Shown here: one piece after another, positions 1-5,089 of the stretch
Numbering within the stretch: the first letter of the stretch is position 1
Layout: the number at the start of each line of letters is the position of its first letter
Origin: Chloroflexota bacterium
GTDB taxonomy: Bacteria > Chloroflexota > Anaerolineae > Anaerolineales > Anaerolineaceae
Direction of reading: 5' to 3'
Assembly (NCBI GenBank): GCA_011053085.1
Contig: DSBE01000203.1
Coordinates: 1 to 5,183, forward strand
DNA: 5,183 nt
Notes under the pieces: model-generated
What the model saw: the letters and a program-made list of their open reading frames with translations, nothing else
Databases searched by the model: none
Told to the model about the DNA's origin: nothing
Program-made: the position numbers and the translations under genes

Positions 1-744
1 CACATCGGTAGGCGACGCCATGGCGGTGGCGGACGGCAAGTGCCAGACCACATAACTTCCGCACTCGGAATAGCAGGCGCAGTAGAGGATGCTGGCGTAT
101 TGTTCGTCATCGCTGATGGTTTGGGGGAACTTCAAACCCCCGCCGATGGTTGCCATGACGGGCGGGGTGACCGGATCATCGGCATCGTAGCGCAGCAGGT
201 CGAAACTGATCAGCGCCTGATCTTCAAGGTCTTCTACAGCAGGGCACGTGAAACTGCCGCTGGCGGCATAAAAAGTCGCTGGCTGGGTGCGCGACCATTG
301 GAAGATCATCACCGGCAGGCTGATAACGCTGTTGTCTTGCAGGTTGTGCAGGAAGGATACGTCGTTTTTCATGTAACTGAGATAGCGCCCATCCGCTGAA
401 AACAGCGGTGAACCGTATCCGCCTTCGTAACTGTCTGCCACACCGTCGAAGGTCAACTGGATCATTTCGCCACTATCAACCAGATAACGCCAGATATTGC
501 CTTCGAAGACATAGGCGATCTGGCCGGGTTCGGGCGGTGTTTCGGTGGGTTCCAGCGGCGGGCCGGGTTCATCGGTCGGGGTCGGCTCGGGGTCAGGTTC
601 AGTCGGCTCGATCACCGGGGTTTCGATTTCCTCCGTCGGCACAGGCGGTTGAGGTGGGTTCAATAGATTGATCAATGAACACGCCATGGCAACGGCAAGG
701 AGCAGGGTCAATAAAGCAAACAGGGGCAGGCGCATTTTTTTCAT
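1..744 (-). CDS. Partial lipoprotein with Pro/Glu/Thr-rich linker and TolB/PD40-like beta-propeller repeats
   Basis: The minus-strand frame is open from ATG at 744 to the left edge (248 codons, no stop), so the C-terminus is missing. Residues 1-21 form a lipoprotein signal peptide: MKKMR, a hydrophobic stretch, then AMA before Cys22, a slightly atypical lipobox that would be lipidated outside the membrane. Residues 29-74 are a low-complexity linker of Pro, Glu and Thr that would hold the folded domain away from the membrane. From residue 73 there are PD40/TolB-like propeller strands: IAYVFEGNIWRY then QLTF (about 75-99), and SPLFSADGRYLSY (112-125). A Cys cluster, C222, C224 and C228, with C167 nearby, could form disulfides. 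SD-like AAGGAA (753-758) lies 8 nt before the start; a second in-frame ATG at codon 4 is possible. It is transcribed divergently from the mannosidase gene. Specific ligand or role is unknown; propellers of this kind often mediate protein or glycan contacts. The lipoprotein call is firm, the function is not. Confidence 0.85.
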   Translation of the reverse strand, partial: MKKMRLPLFALLTLLLAVAMACSLINLLNPPQPPVPTEEIETPVIEPTEPDPEPTPTDEPGPPLEPTETPPEPGQIAYVFEGNIWRYLVDSGEMIQLTFDGVADSYEGGYGSPLFSADGRYLSYMKNDVSFLHNLQDNSVISLPVMIFQWSRTQPATFYAASGSFTCPAVEDLEDQALISFDLLRYDADDPVTPPVMATIGGGLKFPQTISDDEQYASILYCACYSECGSYVVWHLPSATAMASPTDV

Positions 745-752
745 CGGGGAAT

Positions 753-758
753 TTCCTT
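753..758 (-). promoter_or_regulatory. Ribosome binding site of the lipoprotein gene
   Basis: Read on the minus strand, the sequence before the ATG at 744 is GGAAGGAAATTCCCCG. The purine-rich AAGGAA core sits 8 nt from the start codon, which supports choosing codon 1 at 744 rather than the in-frame ATG three codons later. Confidence 0.6.
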
Positions 759-796
759 CCGTGGGGGGCTGAATTTATGTGAGAAATGTTAAAGAT

Positions 797-824
797 ATTA
801 TACGGTGTTCGTGAGAAGTGTCAA
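797..824 (-). promoter_or_regulatory. Sigma70-like promoter of the lipoprotein gene
   Basis: On the minus strand the -35 box is TTGACA (819-824) and the -10 box is TATAAT (797-802), separated by 16 nt. Both hexamers match the consensus exactly. Transcription would begin near 790 and give a leader of roughly 45 nt before the ATG at 744. No operator-like inverted repeat is evident over it, so expression may be constitutive; that last point is inference. Confidence 0.75.
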
Positions 825-914
825 AATGGAGATTAATAGATGTTGTTTTCACTTACCCCATTCGTCTTTTCGGCAGGGCGCAACTAAGGCATAATTAGCT
901 TGCTGACAACGAAA

Positions 915-920
915 AAGGAG
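915..920 (+). promoter_or_regulatory. Ribosome binding site of the GH38 mannosidase gene
   Basis: AAGGAG (within GAAAAAGGAGA) lies 7 nt before ATG 928. It decides the start at 928 over the in-frame ATG at 952 (Met9), which has no comparable SD sequence and would leave only four residues before the first metal ligand. Confidence 0.8.
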
Positions 921-927
921 ACCAACA

Positions 928-3324
928 ATGGGCAAGCAGGACAAATTGCATATGATCGGGCATGGGCATATCGACCCGGTGTGGCTGTGGGTGTGGCAGG
1001 AGGGCTATCACGAGGTGCACGCCACCTTCCAGAGCGCGCTGGAGCGCATGCGCGAGTTCGACGATTTCACCTTCACCTCCAGTTCGGCGGCGTTCTATGC
1101 CTGGGCGGAGGAGATGGATCCACCGATGTTTGCCGAGATTCGACAGCGTGTGGCGGAGGGACGCTGGCATTTCACCGGCGGGTGGTGGATAGAGCCGGAC
1201 TGCAACATCCCCTGCGGGGAGAGTTTCGTGCGCCAGGGGTTGTATGGCCAGCGTTTTTTCCAGGAGAAGTTCGGGCGTAAAGCCAGCGAGGGTTTCAATC
1301 CTGACAGTTTCGGCCATCACGCCGTGCTGCCGCAGATCCTCAACAAGCAGGGATTGTCACGCTATGTCTTCATGCGCCCGGGGCCGCACGAAAAAGATTT
1401 ACCCGAGCCGTTGTTCTGGTGGCAGGCGGCGGATGGATCGCGCGTGTTATGCTTCCGCATTATCCGTTCGTACAATGATTGGGAAGGTGACATCATGCCG
1501 CAGATTGATGCTGCGCGTCAGCACCTGCAAGCGCCGCTGCATGACCTGATGTGTTTCTACGGCGTGGGCAACCACGGTGGCGGCCCGACCATTGCCAATA
1601 TTGAGCAAATTCACCGGTATCAGCAGGATGAAAGCCTGCCGCAACTGGTGTTCAGTTCGCCGCATGAGTTCTTCGAGGCATTGGATTTTGACCTGTCTTC
1701 TCTGCCGGTGGTGAGAGATGACCTGCAGCACCACGCCAGCGGCTGTTATGCCGCCCATTCAGGGGTAAAACAATGGAATCGTCAGGCGGAAAATGCCCTG
1801 ATGGTGGCGGAAAAGTGGTCTGCCATGGCAAACGCCGTGCTGGGCACGCCCTATCCGCGCGAGGAGTTCAGCCACGCCTGGAAACTGGTGTTGTTCAACC
1901 AGTTCCATGACATCATGGCAGGTACCAGCTTGAAAGAAGCCTATGATGATGCCGAACGCAGTTATGGCGAAGCCATCAACATCGCCCAGCGGGCGTTGAA
2001 CCGCGCGCTGCAGGCATTCACCTGGCAGATCGGGCTGGCGCATGAGGAAGCCACCCCGGTGGTGGTCTTTAACCCGCACACCTGGCAGGCTACGCTGCCG
2101 GCGGAGGTGGAGGTGCACAACAGCGGGGGCGAGGTGACTTTGCTGGACGCGCAGGGCAATGAGGTGCCTGTGCAGCGGGTTCAGCCGCACCCCACGCTGG
2201 ATTGGGCGATGCGCTTGCAGTTTTTGGCAGACCTACCGCCACTGGGCTACCAGGTCTATCGCGTGCACCAGAAAGAGGGCGCGCGCACCAAACTGCCGCA
2301 GCCTGCGCTGCGGACAACATTTGAAAATGAATGGCTGCGCCTGTGCTTCGATGAACAGACTGGCTTGATCGTTTCATTGTATGACAAACGCAGCCAGCGC
2401 GAGGTATTCAGCGCGCCTACCGCTAACGCGGTTGTGATCGATGACCCCAGCGACACCTGGTCGCATGGCGTGTTCAGGTTCGACCGGCAGGTTGGATCGT
2501 TTGCGCTGGCATCCATGCGTATGCTGACCGATGGCGCGGTGCAAGCCACTCTGCGGGTGGAGAGCGAGTACGGGCGTTCGCGGCTGATTCAGGATTTCAC
2601 GGTGTATAAAGACCTGCCGCGCATCGACGTGGCGGTGCAGGTGGACTGGCACGAGCAATTCAAGCTGTTGAAATTGCTGTTCCCGGTGAATGTCGAAGAA
2701 GCGACCGCCACCTACGAGGTGCCTTATGGGCACATCGTGCGGCCGTGCGACGGGCTGGAAGAAGCCGGGCAGCGCTGGGTGGATGTGTCGGGTGAGGGGC
2801 TGGGGGTCAGTTTTCTCAACGATGGCAAATACAGCTTCAGTGTAGACGACAATGTTTTCGGACTGACCGTACTGCGCAGCCCGATCTACGCTCACCACGA
2901 CCCCACCGTGCCGGACATGGATGCGGTGTATGACTTCATTGACCAGGGGCAGCAGTTCTTCCAGTATAGCATCCTGCCGCATCAGGGTGATTGGCGCAAA
3001 GCCGGCACTCTGCGCGCCGCGGCGGAGATCAACCAGGCGGCGATAGTGTTGAAAACCACCAGTCATGAGGGAAGCCTACCGACCGCGGCAGCCATGCTTG
3101 GCGATCTGCCGCCTGCGGTGGAGATCAGCGTGATCAAACAAGCGGAGCAAGGCGAAGGCCTCATTCTGCGGCTGGTGGAAACCCATGGCGAAGCATTAAA
3201 CTTTGACCTGACCTTGCCGGTTTGGCAAATAAAAGTTTCTGTGGTGATGAAGCCGTATGAGATCAAGACCCTGAAGGCGATGCCTGACGGAACGGTCGGC
3301 GAGGTCAATTTACTGGAAGAATGA
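928..3324 (+). CDS. Glycoside hydrolase family 38 alpha-mannosidase
   Basis: This is a retaining, zinc-dependent exo-alpha-mannosidase of 798 aa. There is no signal peptide, so it should act in the cytoplasm on imported manno-oligosaccharides or mannosides. The N-terminal catalytic domain (about 5-265) starts with HGHIDPVWLW, whose His14 and Asp16 match the GH38 zinc ligands. Family motifs follow: GGWWIEPDCNIPCGES (84-99), then NPDSFGH (124-130) with the nucleophile and zinc ligand Asp126, and GVGNHGGGPT (212-221). A helical middle domain (about 270-370) carries NQFHDIMAGTS (324-334); His327 is the fourth zinc ligand. Residues from about 375 to the end form the C-terminal beta-sandwich region. 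All four ligands are present and the length is normal for the shorter bacterial GH38 form, so the enzyme looks intact. The kinase gene follows 28 nt downstream on the same strand. Linkage specificity (alpha-1,2, -1,3, -1,6 or mannosylglycerate) cannot be read from the sequence, so no symbol is given. Confidence 0.96.
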   Translation: MGKQDKLHMIGHGHIDPVWLWVWQEGYHEVHATFQSALERMREFDDFTFTSSSAAFYAWAEEMDPPMFAEIRQRVAEGRWHFTGGWWIEPDCNIPCGESFVRQGLYGQRFFQEKFGRKASEGFNPDSFGHHAVLPQILNKQGLSRYVFMRPGPHEKDLPEPLFWWQAADGSRVLCFRIIRSYNDWEGDIMPQIDAARQHLQAPLHDLMCFYGVGNHGGGPTIANIEQIHRYQQDESLPQLVFSSPHEFFEALDFDLSSLPVVRDDLQHHASGCYAAHSGVKQWNRQAENALMVAEKWSAMANAVLGTPYPREEFSHAWKLVLFNQFHDIMAGTSLKEAYDDAERSYGEAINIAQRALNRALQAFTWQIGLAHEEATPVVVFNPHTWQATLPAEVEVHNSGGEVTLLDAQGNEVPVQRVQPHPTLDWAMRLQFLADLPPLGYQVYRVHQKEGARTKLPQPALRTTFENEWLRLCFDEQTGLIVSLYDKRSQREVFSAPTANAVVIDDPSDTWSHGVFRFDRQVGSFALASMRMLTDGAVQATLRVESEYGRSRLIQDFTVYKDLPRIDVAVQVDWHEQFKLLKLLFPVNVEEATATYEVPYGHIVRPCDGLEEAGQRWVDVSGEGLGVSFLNDGKYSFSVDDNVFGLTVLRSPIYAHHDPTVPDMDAVYDFIDQGQQFFQYSILPHQGDWRKAGTLRAAAEINQAAIVLKTTSHEGSLPTAAAMLGDLPPAVEISVIKQAEQGEGLILRLVETHGEALNFDLTLPVWQIKVSVVMKPYEIKTLKAMPDGTVGEVNLLEE

Positions 3325-3339
3325 AAGGGCTGACAGGCC

Positions 3340-3344
3340 GAGGA
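3340..3344 (+). promoter_or_regulatory. Ribosome binding site of the kinase gene
   Basis: GAGGA lies 8 nt before ATG 3353, inside the 28-nt gap after the mannosidase stop codon. It gives the kinase its own translation start, and no terminator or promoter fits in the gap, which supports co-transcription. Confidence 0.6.
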
Positions 3345-3352
3345 TCACACCT

Positions 3353-4327
3353 ATGATAACGTTGCTGAACGGCATCCAACTGCCTGAAGAATTTATTGAC
3401 CAAATCCGGCGCGGTTTCCAGCAAAAAGGAGAACGCTGGCTGAAAGAACTGCCAGTATTGACTGAGCGCTGCGTGCAGAAATGGCAGCTGACGCAGGTGC
3501 ACTTGAGCGATGAACTTTCCTATAATTTGGTGCTGTTTGCGCGCCACCCTGAGCAGGGTGAGGTGGTATTGAAGATTGGTGTGCCGCATCTGGACCTGTT
3601 CTCTGAGATGCGTGCCATCCGCCTGTTCGAGGGGCGCGGTCTGTGCCGCTGTTTTGCTTCGGATGAAGCACTGGGGGCGATGCTGCTGGAGCGCATCCTG
3701 CCCGGTGAGGACCTGTGGACGATGAACAATGCGGAAGAGCGTTACAGGATTACAGCTGACCTCTACCGGCAGGTGCTGGTGCATCCGCTTGCGGATCACG
3801 GTCTGCCGTTATTTGGGGAGTTGATCGCCACTGCCATTGAACGCTCAGCGGATGTGCCTGAGACGCCGCCGTTTCTGGTTGATTGGCTGAGAGAGGTGCA
3901 ATCAGATTATGCCCAACTGGAGGCTGAGAGCGGAGAACCGGTGGTACTGCATTGCGACCTGCACCACGGCAATATCCTGCGCGACCAGCATGCATATGAA
4001 GCCAATTTGGGCTGGCGGGTCAGTCCCGGCTGGCGTGTGATTGACCCTAAAGGGTTTGTCGGCGTGCGTCCGGTTGAATGTGCGCGCTTCATCGAGAACG
4101 AACTGGATCTCTTCGAGAGGGATGATGCCAAATTGGCAGCGCTGGATCGCATGCTGGCGGTTTTCTCCCCCGCGTTGGGATTTCCAGAGAGAACGCTGGC
4201 ACAGGCATTGGCGATTGACAATGTGCTCAACACCTACTGGTCGGTGGAGAGCCATTCCTCGCAAGTATGGATCGACAGCGGGTATCGGCAACATGCCCTG
4301 TTTGCCAAATATCTGGAAAGTGCCTGA
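3353..4327 (+). CDS. APH-fold small-molecule kinase, streptomycin 6-kinase / hydroxyurea kinase-like
   Basis: This 324-aa protein has the aminoglycoside phosphotransferase fold, which moves the ATP gamma-phosphate to a hydroxyl of a small molecule. The N-lobe has the ATP-binding lysine in VVLKIG (Lys74) and a likely partner Glu85 in the following helix. MLLERILPGEDL (110-121) is the hinge, in the style of the APH(6)/hydroxyurea kinase family. The catalytic loop is LHCDLHHGNIL (199-209) with base Asp202 and Asn207. VIDPKGFVG (229-237) supplies the metal-binding Asp231; the DPKG form again favours APH(6)-like kinases over APH(3'). Cys201 replaces the usual Gly of HGD. It starts 28 nt after the mannosidase stop, with GAGGA (3340-3344) 8 nt before the ATG, so the two genes are probably one operon. 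That context suggests a sugar or sugar-like substrate; antibiotic resistance is only one possibility. Family confidence is high, substrate unknown. Confidence 0.85.
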   Translation: MITLLNGIQLPEEFIDQIRRGFQQKGERWLKELPVLTERCVQKWQLTQVHLSDELSYNLVLFARHPEQGEVVLKIGVPHLDLFSEMRAIRLFEGRGLCRCFASDEALGAMLLERILPGEDLWTMNNAEERYRITADLYRQVLVHPLADHGLPLFGELIATAIERSADVPETPPFLVDWLREVQSDYAQLEAESGEPVVLHCDLHHGNILRDQHAYEANLGWRVSPGWRVIDPKGFVGVRPVECARFIENELDLFERDDAKLAALDRMLAVFSPALGFPERTLAQALAIDNVLNTYWSVESHSSQVWIDSGYRQHALFAKYLESA

Positions 4328-4328
4328 T

Positions 4329-4367
4329 CGAGTTTCATTAGAATTTGTGTAAAAATTCACGAACTCG
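4329..4367. repeat. Nested imperfect inverted repeat upstream of the nuoE-like gene
   Basis: Outer arms CGAGTT (4329-4334) and AACTCG (4362-4367) enclose inner arms GAATTT (4341-4346) and AAATTC (4353-4358), with nearly the same centre. It begins 2 nt after the kinase stop and ends at the base before the -35 hexamer at 4368. In RNA it could form a hairpin that ends the mannosidase-kinase transcript, but no U-tract follows (TTGAAAAA), so it would be a poor intrinsic terminator. In DNA it overlaps the Rex-like site and is better read as an operator. Confidence 0.5.
4345..4362. promoter_or_regulatory. Candidate Rex operator (NADH/NAD+-responsive repressor site)
   Basis: The 18-nt sequence TTGTGTAAAAATTCACGA matches the Rex consensus TTGTGAAnnnnTTCACAA at 12 of 14 defined positions; the differences are at positions 6 and 17. 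Rex is a redox-sensing repressor that leaves DNA when NADH is high, and its known targets include NADH dehydrogenases, hydrogenases and fermentative dehydrogenases. Here the site lies 5 nt upstream of the -35 box of the promoter serving NuoE- and NuoF-like genes, which is the expected kind of target. No rex gene is visible in the window. The match is seen; binding is inferred. Confidence 0.6.
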
Positions 4368-4397
4368 TTGAAAAATACCACCATTTTCCTATATAAT
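4368..4397 (+). promoter_or_regulatory. Sigma70-like promoter of the nuoE-nuoF transcription unit
   Basis: TTGAAA (4368-4373) and TATAAT (4392-4397) are separated by 18 nt. The -10 is perfect and the -35 differs from consensus by one base. Transcription would start near 4404, leaving a leader of about 190 nt before the nuoE-like ATG at 4595. No better promoter was found closer to the gene. The adjoining Rex-like site suggests redox control. Confidence 0.7.
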
Positions 4398-4417
4398 GGT
4401 AACAGAGGAAGGTTGGT

Positions 4418-4468
4418 ATGCCCGACCGATTCATGACCCTCCGCTCTGAAAGTCTGTTTTCCCAATAG
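4418..4468 (+). CDS. Possible 16-aa leader peptide ORF in the nuoE 5' leader
   Basis: ATG at 4418 opens a 16-codon frame, MPDRFMTLRSESLFSQ, ending in TAG (4466-4468). A strong SD-like GAGGAAGG (4405-4412) sits 5 nt before the ATG, at the very 5' end of the transcript predicted from the promoter at 4368-4397. The peptide matches no family I recognise and shows no run of a single amino acid as in amino-acid attenuators. It may be a regulatory upstream ORF, or a chance frame given its size. Its stop lies 126 nt before the nuoE-like start, so direct translational coupling is unlikely. Confidence 0.3.
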   Translation: MPDRFMTLRSESLFSQ

Positions 4469-4582
4469 AACTCAACTGAATACACACTTTCCATCGATGC
4501 TCCATTGAACATTGCGCATTTTTTCTCCCTTTGTCGATACCGCCTGACATCCTCTGCCATACACCGGTCATTGCACTGAACG

Positions 4583-4590
4583 AAAGGAGT
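4583..4590 (+). promoter_or_regulatory. Ribosome binding site of the nuoE-like gene
   Basis: AAAGGAGT, with core AGGAG at 4585-4589, lies 5 nt before ATG 4595. It is near-ideal and fixes this start. Confidence 0.85.
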
Positions 4591-4594
4591 TACG

Positions 4595-5089
4595 ATGCCA
4601 TCTTCACCTTTGGATGAACACGCCATCAAAGAAATGGTCAGGGGAGTGATAGAGCAGCATGGTGGCGAGCGCAGCGCGCTGGTGGATATGCTGCATGAAC
4701 TGACGCGCAAATTGGGATATCTCTCCGGGGCTGTTTTCGTGGCACTGGCGGAAGGGCTGGATGTGCCGGTGGGGGAGGTGTATTCGGTGGCGAGTTTTTA
4801 TACCATGCTGCTGACGGAACCGCGCGGCAAGCATCTGGTGCAGTTCTGCGAAAGCGCGCCCTGCCACCTGGCGGGCGGCAACGCCATGTTGGCTATGCTG
4901 CAGGAAGTATTGGGAATCTCGGCGGGAGAGACCAGCACAGACGGCAACTGGACACTGATCAAGACCTCGTGTTTGGGTCAGTGTGCTGAGGGGCCCATTC
5001 TGGTGATCGACGACCACATCTACAGCCGCGTTACACGAGAGCGTTTGTGGAAGATACTGGCGCAGTATGCCGAGGAGGTGGAAGTATGA
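4595..5089 (+). CDS. nuoE: NuoE-family NADH-dependent oxidoreductase subunit E, thioredoxin-like [2Fe-2S] protein
   Basis: This 164-aa protein has the usual length of the NuoE / 24-kDa subunit family. It carries the N1a-type [2Fe-2S] cluster and works with a NuoF-type flavoprotein in electron transfer from or to NADH. An N-terminal helical part (about 5-70) with GYLSGAVFVALAEGLDVPVGEV-like family sequence leads to VASFYTM (65-71). A thioredoxin-like domain follows with the four cluster cysteines: C85 and C90 in CESAPC (C-x4-C), and C126 and C130 in CLGQC (C-x3-C). All ligands are present. The stop overlaps the next gene's start by 4 nt (ATGA), so translation of the two is coupled. The upstream gene is not nuoD and the gene has its own promoter. 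It may therefore serve an NADH-linked hydrogenase (HydA/HndA-like partner), formate dehydrogenase or other diaphorase instead of complex I; the symbol denotes family only. Confidence 0.93.
   Translation: MPSSPLDEHAIKEMVRGVIEQHGGERSALVDMLHELTRKLGYLSGAVFVALAEGLDVPVGEVYSVASFYTMLLTEPRGKHLVQFCESAPCHLAGGNAMLAMLQEVLGISAGETSTDGNWTLIKTSCLGQCAEGPILVIDDHIYSRVTRERLWKILAQYAEEVEV
5072..5079 (+). promoter_or_regulatory. Ribosome binding site of the nuoF-like gene inside nuoE
   Basis: GAGGAGGT lies within the last codons of the nuoE-like gene, 6 nt before ATG 5086. This is a nearly complete anti-SD match. With the ATGA overlap it indicates efficient, coupled translation of the two subunits in matched amounts. 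Confidence 0.8.

Larger units (their letters stand above)
745..927. other. Divergent intergenic region between lipoprotein and mannosidase genes
   Basis: This 183-nt AT-richer stretch holds the upstream signals of both flanking genes. The minus-strand promoter is clear (797-824). For the plus strand only a weak candidate is visible: CATAAT at 890-895 as a -10 box, with the poor hexamer TTTTCG at 867-872 as -35. The mannosidase promoter may therefore need an activator or a non-sigma70 factor. No RNA gene, small ORF with a convincing start or strong palindrome was found here. Confidence 0.6.
4398..4594 (+). other. Leader region of the nuoE-nuoF transcript
   Basis: About 190 nt between the predicted transcription start and the nuoE-like ATG. 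Apart from the 16-codon ORF near its 5' end it holds a T-run (4519-4524) preceded only by a weak 4-bp stem, and the SD of the downstream gene. I recognise no riboswitch, and the sequence is not an obvious decayed gene. Confidence 0.4.

Noticed and set aside
40..671. Two plus-strand frames (40-399 and 408-671) opposite the lipoprotein
   Set aside because: The minus strand gives a signal peptide, linker and propeller strands in a single frame with a promoter and SD. The plus-strand products are low-complexity or Arg-rich and lack SD sequences.
2374..3066. A 230-codon open frame on the minus strand inside the mannosidase gene
   Set aside because: It lies wholly opposite the conserved C-terminal region of the GH38 gene and its product resembles no family I know. 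Long antisense frames are expected opposite GC-rich coding sequence.
3325..3352. Possible separate promoter or terminator between mannosidase and kinase
   Set aside because: The 28-nt gap has no -10 hexamer, hairpin or T-tract; only an SD fits, so co-transcription is the simpler reading.
3353..4327. Calling the kinase a true streptomycin or hydroxyurea resistance gene
   Set aside because: The motifs support the family, but the neighbour is a glycosidase and there are no mobile-element or resistance-cassette features nearby, so a resistance role is not supported by the window.
4497..4524. Possible attenuator or terminator before nuoE: ATGC/GCAT stem followed by six T
   Set aside because: The stem is only 4 bp with a 15-nt loop, too weak for an intrinsic terminator despite the T-run.
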